Assembly (NCBI GenBank): GCA_047495785.1 | Contig: JBLDXI010000001.1 | Coordinates: 3,162,001-3,226,000, forward strand | Length of the DNA: 64,000 nt | Origin: Lepidodermella squamata | Lineage: Eukaryota; Gastrotricha | Direction of reading: 5' to 3' | Part shown: one piece after another, positions 10,872-21,145 of the stretch | How positions within the stretch are numbered: the first letter of the stretch is position 1 | Layout: each line of letters opens with the position of its first letter | The notes under the pieces: generated by a model | Told to the model about the DNA's origin: nothing | Databases searched by the model: none | The model's input: only the letters and a program-made list of their open reading frames with translations | Translations under genes and position numbers: made by a program

Positions 10872-11992
10872 GCTGATAATTCACAAAAAAATTTGGTGAC
10901 TTTTTTGCGCGAGAAAACGAAAAAATGAGCTCTTCGCGAGCGTTTTTTGCTAATGATGAAATTCAATCTCTGTGTTTATGACGACGCTCACCTCCGCGCG
11001 TACAGCTGCTTTCTGCTGAAAATTGAGATGATCACACGAAGTTCGTGCTTAAAATCACTTCCTGTCTACGCCTGGCTACCTATGCGGTGTTGAATTACGC
11101 GCAAGCAAAAATGTTTCTCCCTCTTCCGCTCGCTGCTTGTCACTGTTAATTATTATCATCGTTCGCATATATCTCCTTGATCGATACTGCCACATCAGCG
11201 TAAAACGTCGCGAGGTGAACGCGTCTAACTTCCGACCAGTGCGCCTGCAACAGCACTTTATTATGAAGACTTATTTTTTCTCCATTTGTTCGGTTCGAAA
11301 TTCGACGCTTAGAGCTTCAACGCCCCTGCCAGCTCATCATCGTCGCCAACTATCTCGCCTAATGGCGAAATTCGATACCTTAAAACACGTCTAGCTCGAA
11401 AATTACCTGCCCTCGAACACATTCCTCTCGATTAGAAGGAAAAAACGAAAAAAATATGAGTGATCAACCTTTCATAGCAAAAATCTTCCTCGATCCAGTT
11501 AGGGCAGATTCATCAACTAAAATGAAAGAGGACGAATAATTTTGTTAAAAGGGATTCATTGCATAAATCTCATTCTTTCACTAAATTTATTATTTTTTCC
11601 AAGTTCAATCAGCTTCATAGAAAATATATGTAAGCCCGTGCATGTAACCTCTATTACATAGGCCGCTCCAGCTAAGCATCATTAATTCAATGACACATTC
11701 ATAAACTGATAACAGATCATAATCACAAAAATTGATGTGGGATATGTTTTCTACATATAATACATTAAATAATTAAATAAGCATTTATATCGACGGTCTG
11801 ATGCTTTGACGTCAGGTTAGAAGGCAATAGTGGCCCCGTTGTCTAGCAATAATTGCAATAGGCCTTTTATCGCCATTTTCGGTCTATATTTGATGGTTTG
11901 GTTTGAAGGTTGATCTACGTTATAGAAATATGTATAACGCAATTTTTATGATTTGATTGTTTGCTGTTCCACTTCTCAGAAGCAAAATAAAC
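9549..11992. repeat. Segmental duplication, copy 1 (receptor ectodomain and its promoter)
   Basis: Closely related to 18961-20925 in the same orientation. Homology starts abruptly at GTCACGCGG (9549 and 18961), covers the ectodomain coding sequence, the 5' UTR intron and upstream blocks such as TCAACTAAAATGAAAGAG and AATAATTGCAATNGGCC, and ends near TGTTCCACTTCT. Copy 1 has roughly 400-500 extra bases between 11040 and 11420. Confidence 0.85.
10873..10991 (-). promoter_or_regulatory. Probable 5' UTR intron of the GABA-B-like receptor
   Basis: Donor CGGAG|GTGAGCG (exon ends 10992) and acceptor ATTATCAG (ending 10873) enclose 119 bp and leave one nucleotide before the ATG. Both sites are conserved in the duplicated copy (20285-20374, 90 bp) although the intron body differs. 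This supports splicing and places the true start of copy 2 at its inner ATG. Confidence 0.6.
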
Positions 11993-12931
11993 AACAAAAT
12001 CAGCAAGAAAGATTTTGGCCTTTCTACAGGTCTTCCCACAAACTCGTTTCTTTTTTTCTCATACGCATACGAGGAAAAACATACGCATACAGCCCCCGTT
12101 CACAATCTGATTTCTTTTTTCTTCGTATGTAATTTTTTTTGCTCGGATGGGTCGACGAAAAAAGGGATGGCGGCACGGTGAATCGAACCCTTGGCGTTTT
12201 CCCAAACATCGATAATTATATCGATAATTATTACAAATCACATCGATAATTATACATTTTTTCATACCAGTTTGTGCGCAGACCTTACAGTTTACAGCTA
12301 TGACAGGAGCAGCCTTCAGAGCTGAAAACCAAGAATTAGCACCGAAAATCACTGGTGCGAGAGCGCTGAGCGTTTCGGAAGCGCATCTATCACTACTCTT
12401 AACATGCAGTCGCAAGCCTTGGGACTAATACGGTATGGACTCAACACTGCTGGCATCTCTCCATTAAAATGCTTCTTGACGCAAAAACCGTTCGATGAAT
12501 CGCGATCGTAAATTCGTTCACAAATTGCGAGGAAAAAATCGCAAATTCACGTTTGAGATTCATATTGGAACATGCGCATGGGTACTTGCGCATAGAGTAT
12601 TTTAAGGTAATTTGCGCATTGGGCTTTTGCGCACTAGGTAACTTGCGCACAAGAGCATTTCTAGGTAATTTGCGCAAAGGGTGTGTGAGTGAGAATTTAA
12701 CTCTAAGTTACGCATTACTGAGACGTGTAACCAATGACGGAAGATGCGCACGAGTGTGTTGTAGTGAGCAGGATTAAGTAAATAAAAACTTGCTTTGCGC
12801 GCCTAAGTCATGTGCTAAACGTGTGCACTGTTCACGTGTACATGCGCATATGGCCCATGCGCAAGTTACCTACGCATTCACACACCTCACACCACACAAT
12901 ATCGTTATTATTGTTACAAACTATCGCGATT
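11993..12931. other. Intergenic with short TTGCGCA-type repeats
   Basis: No gene is recognised. Between 12570 and 12680 the words GGTAACTTGCGCA and TTTGCGCA repeat several times, and ATCGATAATTAT repeats near 12205-12255. A tRNA T-arm-like sequence on the minus strand (near 12185) lacks the rest of a tRNA. Confidence 0.4.
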
Positions 12932-13168
12932 ATGGTTCGTGAGACGCGCAACTCTAAGTTCTATACGCCTAAGGTGCCGACTGTTAATAAAGCAGCAGGC
13001 ATTCGGAAACGCGGCCGTCCTCCTAAACAGATTAATATTAGGGTGACTCCAGACGAAGTTGTAGCTCGAGCATTGGACAGTCTAGCCGAGATCCCTGAAC
13101 AGCCGACGTCGCCCCATGTCGTAAACTTACCGACTACGCCGGTTTTTTTCGGACATATTCATGTATGA
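12932..13168 (+). CDS. Small AT-hook protein, possibly transposon-derived
   Basis: A 78-residue reading frame with a basic N-terminus and a clear AT-hook core, RKRGRPPK (about residues 24-31), which binds the minor groove of AT-rich DNA. The remainder is Pro/Val-rich and has no recognised domain. It ends 37 bp before the left arm of the long-TIR element at 13206, so it may be a host or transposon exon cut off by that insertion, or the first exon of something larger. The ATG is the first one in frame after a stretch with no coding character. Whether it is expressed is unknown. Confidence 0.35.
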   Translation: MVRETRNSKFYTPKVPTVNKAAGIRKRGRPPKQINIRVTPDEVVARALDSLAEIPEQPTSPHVVNLPTTPVFFGHIHV

Positions 13169-13205
13169 CAAAATTAACTTTCATACATATTATTTTTGGG
13201 TCATA

Positions 13206-14287
13206 CTTTTTTCGGCAGAAAAGTACTTTTTCCGCAGAAAATTTCTCTTTTCGGCAGAGAGTACTCTTTTCGGCAGAGAATACTTTTTTCAGCAGAAAAT
13301 TCTACTCTTTTCCGCAGAAAATTTTTTTTTGCCGATTAAAATTAAATTTTTTTACCATAATGATCACCGTTCATTCCTGAGTCGTCCTATGTGTTCATTT
13401 CGACGATATGAGTGTTTATGTGCTATGGGTGTTGAAATGAAACTAAGATAAAAATTTGAATGCTATTTTCAATTCTGAATTCTGATTGAACTTGAGCATG
13501 AAAGAGCTATTCTTTTCATCTCCTTCATCTGGAAAACCATCAACGAATGCTTCTGTCGTGGAAGCTCCGCCTACCCGGGGGAAGAGCGGTACCTATGTGC
13601 AGGCTGGCTCGCACGAGTCATGGGACGAAGCAATTGCATCCATCCAGTTCGGATTATTCAGGCAAGACTCGGTGGTCGCATTCGACTCGAATAACTGTCG
13701 AAGGATTCCGTTGCGTTGCAAATTCTACGACAAAGTTGGGTACCAGCGCTGTAACAAACGAGCGTCTTTCGTGGAACAACCAGACGGCAGCGTCCTCGTT
13801 TATCATAACGATTGCCAGCACTGGATTAGCAGCCTGGGTGGTCTTTTGAACGGTTCAGAGGAAGACCACTTGGAGTTTCGCAACAAAACAGTGACTTGGT
13901 TGATAGACAACGAGGAATCAACGGAGCCATTTGTTGCTGGGCTGTATAAGAAGGATGCGAAACGCACATTTGACTTGCACGATTTTCGGAATCGTAGTAT
14001 GTTTAAAACTAACACGCTGTGTTAGATAATGATTGCCTTTTCTGATTTTATCTATTCGTTTTTTGTTGACACTTACCTCTGAACATGACAAAATAAACAC
14101 ATAGGACGACTCAGGAATGAACGGTGATCATTATGGTAAAAAAAATTTAATTTTAATCGACAAAAAAAAATTTTCTGCGGAAAAGAGTAGAATTTTCTGC
14201 TGAAAAAAGTATTCTCTGCCGAAAAGAGTACTCTCTGCCGAAAAGAGAAATTTTCTGCGGAAAAAAGTACTTTTCTGCCGAAAAAAG
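13206..14287. mobile_element. Mutator-like (MULE-type) element with ~195-bp terminal inverted repeats
   Basis: The left arm 13206-13400 and right arm 14091-14287 are close reverse complements. Each is built from short sub-repeats of the form TTTTCNGCAGAAAA / GAGAGTACTC, followed by a unique part containing ATGATCACCGTTCATTCCTGAG. Long TIRs with internal sub-repeats are typical of Mutator-like elements, but no 9-bp target duplication could be found, so the superfamily call is tentative. The 690-bp interior holds one reading frame with a zinc-finger-like motif (13498-14025) and no visible DDE transposase. Confidence 0.6.
13498..14025 (+). CDS. Zinc-finger-like protein carried inside the long-TIR element
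   Basis: 175 aa from the first ATG in frame. The middle region has C-KFYDKVGYQR-C, then about 20 residues, then H-NDC-QH, which resembles the FLYWCH/BED-type zinc-binding modules found at the N-terminus of Mutator- and hAT-family transposases. The N-terminus is Ser/Pro-rich. The C-terminal third is acidic-then-basic and has no recognised catalytic triad, so this looks like the DNA-binding part of a transposase without its nuclease. It lies wholly between the two inverted arms, which argues it belongs to the element and not to a host gene. Alternative: a captured host exon. Confidence 0.45.
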   Translation: MKELFFSSPSSGKPSTNASVVEAPPTRGKSGTYVQAGSHESWDEAIASIQFGLFRQDSVVAFDSNNCRRIPLRCKFYDKVGYQRCNKRASFVEQPDGSVLVYHNDCQHWISSLGGLLNGSEEDHLEFRNKTVTWLIDNEESTEPFVAGLYKKDAKRTFDLHDFRNRSMFKTNTLC

Positions 14288-14424
14288 GTTTCTTCTTATT
14301 TTTCATTAAATTCAAGCTGAAAACATTAGGGAAATGCCAGATGACTAGTTTTCGGTTTATGAAAAAGAAAAACGGGGTTCCGAAAGCGTAGTCAATTTTT
14401 TCCGCATGAAAATGGTTATTGGGG

Positions 14425-16760
14425 AAGTGCATAAACATAAACATAAAACATAAAAATCTTTTATTGTGTCCCCGTTAGTATCTTCAATAACTCAGCAGCA
14501 ATAAACAACAACAACAAAATAAAGTAGAAGGAGAAAGATACTAACAAGGCACGGGACAGCTACGGAGAGCCGCGCTCGTCGACGACGGTGCGCGCAAATA
14601 CACAGATGGGTGAGCAGAGGAGAGAGGGAGAGGAAAGGCGGGGTAGTTATCAAAAGCATGGGAAGCAAGGTAGAAGCAGCGGTAAAGTATGAGGGAGAAG
14701 GAGGAGGCAACAAACCAAGACGGAGAAATTGGAAGAAGAAAGGGGGAGAAGGTGAGTTAGGGTTAACCAAGAAAGGTAGGAAGAGGACCAAGAGGAAGCC
14801 GGCTATTTAGCAGTACGAAGGGTGAACGAGGTGGGGGCTGAGGCGACAGGCGGACGCTCTCGAGGTCCTCGCGCAGAGGCAGGACAAACTGGGCAGCATT
14901 TGTAGCATATCGCCTGGCACTGCGCAAAGAAGGCCGCCACACCTGGAACACGGCAGCGGCTTTCTAGCTCGGAGACACTAACGCGATCGTCGTGGCGGAC
15001 GCTGAGGATCGCCCGAAGACAGTCATTCTGGAGGACAGAGAGCCGCCGCAGCTGCTGCTTCGACGCGGTGGAGAGGCAGATGTTGCCGAACGACCAGATC
15101 GAACGGATCAGCGTGAGGTACAACATCCGCCGCCAATGACAAGAAAGACCAGGGGCGTGCAGGGCACGCCGGAAAAAACCCCATGTTATCGTGGCAGCGA
15201 GAGACGACGTGATTGATATGAGCTTTCCAGGTGAGCTTGGGGTCCAAACGTACGCCGAGCACGCGCATCGAGGAAACTTGCGGAATGCGCGAACCGTTGA
15301 GACGGAGATCCAGCGAAGCCTGGCCGAAAGGCATGGCCTCGCTTTTCGCAGGGTTGAAGTGCTGGCGCCACTTTGACGCCCATGATGAGATACGGATAAG
15401 TTCAAGCTGCGTACAGCGTTGCGCCGCCTTGAAAGACCGCCCTTCGCCCACGACGGTAAGATCGTCGGCGTAAGCCTGAAGCAGGGCACCATTGACGCTG
15501 GGCGCCGAGAGAAGGTCGGCAGTGTACAGAATATACAAAAGCGGAGAGAGCGGGAACCCTGTGGGACACCGCAGTTAACCGTGACCTGTTGACTGAGGGA
15601 TCCGGCGACACGGGCCTGGAGGCGGCGATCGCATAAGTAGTCGGCCATCCAGCCAACAAGGTTTCGCGGCAGCGGCAGCAGGGAGAGCTTGTGGATCAGA
15701 CTAGCATGCCACACAGAATCATATGCGGCCTGCACGTCGAGCCCAGCAAGGACAGTCTTCCGGCGACGAGACCCACTGTGAAAGACACGGTGAACGATCC
15801 TAAGGGGCACGTTGGGGGCTGAACGATGGGAGCGAAACGCAAACTGCCCTTCAGGCAACAGATGACGATCATCGAGGAAAGTCGTCGTCCAGCGGGCAAC
15901 GACGGCCTCAAGCAGCTTCGCATCAGTTGGAAGCAGAGAGATGGGGCGCTGAGAGGAGACCAAGTCACGGGGCTTTCCGGCTTTAGGGATGGAGACGACG
16001 ATGGCTTCTTTCCAGGCAGCAGGCACGTAGCGACTGCCAAGAGACATATTGTACAGGCGGCGAAGATGGGACTGCAGCACAGAACCTCCCCATTGGATGA
16101 AAATGTTCTGCACACCGTCCGCCCCCGGGGCCTTGAAGGGTCGAAGACGACCGACAGCGTCAGCGAGCAGCCGTTGACTGACACTGAAATCTCCAGGGCC
16201 GGGCAGACGAATCGTAGCGGAGCAGTGTAGATTGCTGTCGGCAGTGTAGTCAGCCTCCAGCTGCTGCCACCAATGGCGCGTGGCAGCGTCAGCAGCGGGA
16301 TCGGAGTATGGGAACATCGGTCGCACAAAGTGGTCGAGCAGCGCGTCGGCGAGGGCCGTCGAAGGTGGCAAGAGCCGCCCATCGTCGAGCTTCATGTAGG
16401 CGATAGACTGAGGCTGGTGGCGTTTGTCGAGGCGACGCAGGCGAGCATACGCCTCGCGGTAACGGTGCTGAGCAGACAGGGCTTCCACGTAGCGCAGGTT
16501 TGAGACATCACGCCGCAGCTGATGAGCATCCTTGGCAGCGCGAAATTCAGCATCAAACGCCCGCAGCCGCTCGCGGAGGACAGGATCCACGTGACCACCA
16601 AGTGCTCGTTCGAGGACTCGTTTCTTCTTCAGACAGAAACGCATCTCCGCAGACATAGCGACTTTCTTTAGCTGGGAGGAACGTGTTGGCGACGAGCTTC
16701 GACGATTGCGGCGTTGATGGCGGCGCGATAGACAGCGATGAGACTAGTAGGCTTATTATG
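14425..16760 (-). mobile_element. 5'-truncated non-LTR (LINE) retrotransposon
   Basis: The element is read on the minus strand. The reverse-transcriptase region is at 16656-14803, followed by a Lys/Pro-coding purine/pyrimidine-biased 3' region and AATAAA. A tail of short TTTATG-like repeats (about 14425-14455) stands where LINEs end in poly(A) or a microsatellite. Upstream of 16656 a further stretch (to about 16760) still codes in other frames for RT-flanking sequence (...YRAAINAAIVEARRQ...), and the endonuclease is absent. It lies between the two copies of the receptor duplication. Confidence 0.75.
14803..16656 (-). pseudogene. Reverse transcriptase of the non-LTR element, frameshifted
   Basis: RT fingers/palm signatures are readable: RPISLLPTDAKLLE, motif A LDVQAAYDSVW and motif B CGVPQGS. 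At about 15560 one base is missing just after GVPQGS, so motif C (AYADDLTVVGEG, about 15470) lies in another frame. The frame changes back within a six-T run near 15180, after which the C-terminal thumb-like part (SIWSFGNICLS..., LENQND-type LSVLQNDCLRA) is again in the first frame. A third frame break lies just upstream of 16656. With three breaks and no endonuclease it cannot be active. The clade is uncertain; the architecture fits R1/Jockey/CR1-like elements. Confidence 0.8.
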
Positions 16761-18906
16761 AAAGAAAATGGAGAAATTCAATTTTGAGAATAATTTAGAC
16801 GGGGACAGCTTGGCAGGCGGGCTGCAAAAATTGGCCGTATGAACTAGAATTTCTCAGAAAACTCCGGAAAATCGGGCAGCATTTCGTCCCCGCTGTGCAT
16901 GAATTCGCAGCGATTCGTGGGTCGGATCGCGCAGAAGATCATCGAACAGGTACGGTCAGCAAGTCGTCTCCTTAGATCGATAGAACGCGCCGGGAACACT
17001 GAGCAGAAATTCAGAAAATCGGACAGCATTTTGACCCCAATTCGCAGAAATCACCACCTTGAAACTTGATTGAACTTGGAGCACTCTGCCAGCGACAGTT
17101 CCGATTCGATCACGTTGAAAACATCGACGTACCAAACACCGTTGCGACGCGCTTATCCGAAACTGAGCCATTTTCAACAACCAGAGATGAAATTCCGACG
17201 GACTGCTGTCGACTTTCTTTCATCGCCACCAAACGTGTCGTTCAAATCGAACCAGTTTCTTCGGATTGTAAAGGCGCATGGTTTTCGCGAACGTTGATTT
17301 CGAAGGAACCAACCTAACTCAACAGCCTAACTGCGGTTGACTTTCTAAAATTCTGGAAAAATATCTAAAAAATCCCTTGCCTCCTGTAGAATGAGAGTAT
17401 CGATTTTGTTTTCCCGAATTCAATTCCACTATTGACTGCTAATTTTTAGAATCGAACCCTCGAAAACCCTAAAATTGGCCCTCTCGATCTCTTCACCTGG
17501 GCGGTTTTAGATATTTAGATAGAATTCTTTATACCAAAATGAAGCTGGCGTTTAGCTGATAACTATTGAGGTGGAAGCAGTGAATTTTAAAGAGCCAGTT
17601 TCAGGTCAATTATACCTGCAAAGTAGCGATAACAGAGCACACGAGAGGCGACAGAGCTCATGGAGCGGACTTGGATGAATTTTTATCGATTTTCTACAAT
17701 TTTTCGAAAATCTAACGTGGATTCATCCATTATAAAAACCTGGACTTGGTGGCGGATTCAATTCAGAACCTTTGTTGACAGCACGTGCGCCGCATGCACA
17801 TGTTGGGGTTGGAAAGAGTCCAAACCTTAATCGCAAAAGGACAGTAGTGTAAATTATGCTCTGTAAATTCCTTTGAAAAACTGTAGGAAATCGATAAAAA
17901 TTCATCTAAGTCCGCTCCAAGTATCAAATTGTAGAGCTCGATCTGGGCTACGCGGACCACTAAAAACTGCTTCAATTTCGATTCCGCAAGTGGCGTTAAT
18001 TCATTTTATTTCTAATCGCAAAATCATTTTCTTTGATTTTGGTGGTCCATCGTTGTGATGTCACCTATCTGGAACCATCAAGAAAAATTGGGAAATTTTT
18101 AAACTTTGATCGGAACCAACAACCAAAAAATCGAATATTTTGTTTACTTGGCCTCCAAGCCTCTGATGAATCATCTGACCATCTTGCGCCCATGGCGTAC
18201 ACCCTTTTTCACGCTAGTGGGCGATCTATACTGAACTATATCTATGTGCACAGCACTTCGTGTCCAAATTTTGGCCGGTGGCCGAAGTTAGGACGCAGCG
18301 GCCGAATTTAGGAAGTGGCCGAAATTAGGGCGAGGTCCTCTATATCTATGACCCCTTCTATGGCATTGATAGTAATGAATGATTTTATTGCTCTTGTCCA
18401 AATTTCTGGCCGGTGAATATCGTTTTCCGAAGAAAAAAAATCGAACAGAAACACGTTTTTGCACAGTGATTATTTTACTTTTCGAGCAATTTGCAAAAAA
18501 ATTGCCAGATGAATTATGGCGTCAAGTGCAAAAATTATTATTCATATTACCAAAAAACTAGCAATCAGCCCCGCATTAAATTAAAAAACTAGCATTAAAT
18601 TCAGAGCTCAATTTTGGAGGATTTGAATAATTCCAGGAAAATAACGCGAAGCCGGCCGGAAATTTGGACTAGACGAGCGCCGAGCAGGAGTTAGGAGTTA
18701 TGCCCAATTTTTCCCGTTGAAATTGAAGGACAGGTCATTTGAGATAAATTGGGTTGAAATAAAAGCCCTGACTTGTCAGATGCGTTGATTTGGCCGTACT
18801 TCTTATAGAGCTCTTGAAAAGTGAAATACTGGTCACGCGACCAAGCAAACAAAAAAATGATGAATCATTTCGGCACACAGTGTTCTACAGTGTCAGATCT
18901 ATCTTT
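16761..18906. other. Intergenic with dispersed repeats
   Basis: No gene is recognised. It holds one copy of a dispersed repeat (17322-17630) shared with 51336-51621. Near 18250-18340 the phrase GGCCGAANTTAGG recurs. The right end abuts the truncated receptor copy. Confidence 0.45.
17322..17630. repeat. Dispersed repeat, copy 1
   Basis: Direct-orientation similarity to 51336-51621 over about 300 bp. Shared words include CTCTTCACCTGGGCGGTTTTAG, TATTGACTGCT and TGGCGTTTAGCTG. The copies differ by many substitutions and small indels. There are no terminal repeats and no coding potential, so this is an unclassified old interspersed repeat. Confidence 0.75.
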
Positions 18907-20283
18907 TTATTTATCTATGACATATATGCGACCTTCATCATCCATGATAATAGTGCTCCTGTCACGCGGCGGCTTGCCATCCTGCGTCTTCCATTTCAGC
19001 GCAGCATGAGAGGAGGCTTCACGATCGCCGTTCGGGTAGAACAGGAAAGCTCGGACAACGCGGCCTGACTGCAGCTGAGCGACCTCCATAGGCGTCAACA
19101 TTTCCTGCGTGAAGTTGGGGCTGATGCGGAGGAGACCGCGCAGACCGATGACGTTGACCGACTTAGCCGCGTTCATGATGAACGGCAGGACGGTGGCGTC
19201 CTTGCTCGAAAAGTTGGACAAGGACCTGTTCGCCATTCGCATGTTGATCTCAGCGAAATGCATGACGTGAGCACCGAACAGCGCGGCATCGTGGCACAGG
19301 GTTCGGTTGCCCCAGGCCTCGGAGTTGTTGAAGCCCTTCGTGCGAGTCATCAGCTCGTTGTCAAACTCGCCGACAGTGTAGTTCAGGGTCGTCACCATAG
19401 ACGCTTCGTTAGCTCCTCGCAGGGTACCCATGAACAACGCACCGTCCATGACCATTTCAATGTCCTTCGGTTGGCAGTCGGTAGGGGTGTCTGTTGCGTT
19501 CAGAGTGATCCAGTTGTTGAGGACGAAGACGATTTTCGGTCCGTACAGCCCGAACTTGTAGGCCTCGCAGAAGAACTGGGTGCAAGTGGTCTGGCCGCAG
19601 TTCAGCATGATGATACGCGGGTCTTTCTTGTTCAGATTGTTCACCTTTTCACCGATGTTGTAGATGTAGAACTCGGTGGTCGTGACTTCGATTCCTTCCA
19701 ATTTCGCCGCCTTGGCGAAGTTGATAGCGTCTCGGGACAAGATTTCGAACATCTCAGTGATGACGGCGACCCTCTCCCAACCCATGCGCCGGAAGAACCA
19801 GAATCGGACTTGAGCGAACAGATCTTGCGGGGTAGCGACGCGGTGGAATGAGAAGTAGAGCGGGCCGGGCGAGATGACAGGCGTACCACAGCCAGCAGCG
19901 ACTTCGACCATTGACCAGATGTGGGGCAGCACACCGACGGATTGGCAGACAGCGTCGCACATCGATCCGAGCATGACGCCAGAGGACGGTCGGCTGAGTC
20001 GGACCAAGCGGAAATACTCGCTCCTACCGACTTCAGGATCGCACCGGTCGTTGCCGTATTCCACTTCGATTTTGTGGTTCGGCAGGATTCGCTGGTTTGC
20101 GTTGACGGCATCGATGACGATTTGCATCGCCTCGCGGCACACAGGCCCAATCTTGGTGCCGTTTTGCGGGACCAACGACAACATGTAGACGGTTCCATTC
20201 TTTCGAATGGGTTGAATGTTTATCTGCGCCTCGACGCAGATAAACGCCGCCGCCACTAGGGCAACAGCTGCACAGAGTCGCAT
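18907..20283 (-). CDS. Soluble GABA-B-receptor-like ectodomain (truncated duplicate)
   Basis: 458 aa from the ATG at 20283. Residues 1-441 match the ectodomain of the receptor at 8104-10871 with about 24 substitutions (hand count, about 95% identity), including the signal peptide, cysteines and glycosylation sites. After PPRD the two diverge abruptly. This copy ends in 17 new residues (RSTIIMDDEGRIYVIDK), and the stop codon overlaps AATAAA. No transmembrane helix, loop or tail is present, and none is found downstream. If translated, it would be a secreted ligand-binding domain. An in-frame ATG at 20301 lies inside the conserved 5' UTR intron and is not preferred. Substitutions are mostly conservative and no frame is broken, which suggests selection, but recent duplication would look the same. 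Alternative: an unprocessed pseudogene. Confidence 0.7.
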   Translation of the reverse strand: MRLCAAVALVAAAFICVEAQINIQPIRKNGTVYMLSLVPQNGTKIGPVCREAMQIVIDAVNANQRILPNHKIEVEYGNDRCDPEVGRSEYFRLVRLSRPSSGVMLGSMCDAVCQSVGVLPHIWSMVEVAAGCGTPVISPGPLYFSFHRVATPQDLFAQVRFWFFRRMGWERVAVITEMFEILSRDAINFAKAAKLEGIEVTTTEFYIYNIGEKVNNLNKKDPRIIMLNCGQTTCTQFFCEAYKFGLYGPKIVFVLNNWITLNATDTPTDCQPKDIEMVMDGALFMGTLRGANEASMVTTLNYTVGEFDNELMTRTKGFNNSEAWGNRTLCHDAALFGAHVMHFAEINMRMANRSLSNFSSKDATVLPFIMNAAKSVNVIGLRGLLRISPNFTQEMLTPMEVAQLQSGRVVRAFLFYPNGDREASSHAALKWKTQDGKPPRDRSTIIMDDEGRIYVIDK

Positions 20284-20925
20284 GCTGATATGAGACTTCA
20301 CAAAAAAATGAGCTCTTCACGAGCGTTGTTTGCTAATGATGAAATTCAATCTTTTTGTTTATGACGACGCTCACCTCCGCGCGTACAGCTGCTTTCTGCT
20401 GAAAATTGAGATGATCACACGAAGTTCGATTAGGAGGAAAAAAGATGAAAGGAAAAGCCTCTCTCCAGTTGAAATTGTTCTTATTGATCCAGCTCGCATA
20501 CCTCGATCAACTAAAATGAAAGAGGCAGAATAACCGACATGGAAGGGATTCAAGGGATTCGTCGCTATAAAACATTTGTATCACCACTTTTTTCTTTTTT
20601 TTTGGTTTCATTGTTTATTATTGATCAAATAAATGCAAATTGAATAAAGCCCAACTGACCTAGTTGTCTAATAATTAAATTTGAATAATATTAGATATTA
20701 TTTTATAAATATTTAATAATTAGGCATGTAATCTAAACATTTTCAGTGCTTTGACGTGTTTGAATACGATAGTCGCCTGATTGTCTAGTAATAATTGCAA
20801 TCGGCCTTTTTCTTGTAATCGCCATGTTCGGCCTATATTTACAGGTTAATCAACGTTTTAGCAAAATTCACATCATTTTTTTAAGATTATTACTTGTTGT
20901 TCCACTTCTGAGAAACAAAAAAACG
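18961..20925. repeat. Segmental duplication, copy 2
   Basis: Homologous to 9549-11992 in the same orientation, including promoter-side sequence and the 5' UTR intron. The proximal breakpoint at 18961 falls inside the coding region and removes all seven membrane helices. Confidence 0.85.
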
Positions 20926-21145
20926 GCATCGTATGCGTCGCTGTATTAAGTGTCATTTTTTACACGGTTCCCGTGCACTTCAAGACCAGGTGGCTCAGCT
21001 GAAAGTCAGCTTTTTTAGCGTGATCTTGAACCGTTAAACCGCGCAGCAATCGATCCGTTTGCGCAGGCGCTAAATGTGTTGCCTTGTTAATTGAGTGGCA
21101 TTAAGCAGTTGTCAAATAAAAAAACGATCATACATCTTGAAGTTT

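Noticed and set aside
12150-12200. Minus-strand tRNA-like 3' half followed by a T6 run
   Set aside because: The T-stem does not pair and the upstream 60 bases are AT-rich ATCGAT repeats without D or anticodon arms.
14492-14791. Minus-strand frame with hydrophobic Leu/Pro/Val runs resembling membrane segments
   Set aside because: Part of the pyrimidine-rich 3' untranslated region of the LINE; low-complexity translation only.
19258-19851. Plus-strand open frame across the receptor duplicate
   Set aside because: Antisense shadow of the ectodomain coding sequence; the equivalent in copy 1 is broken.
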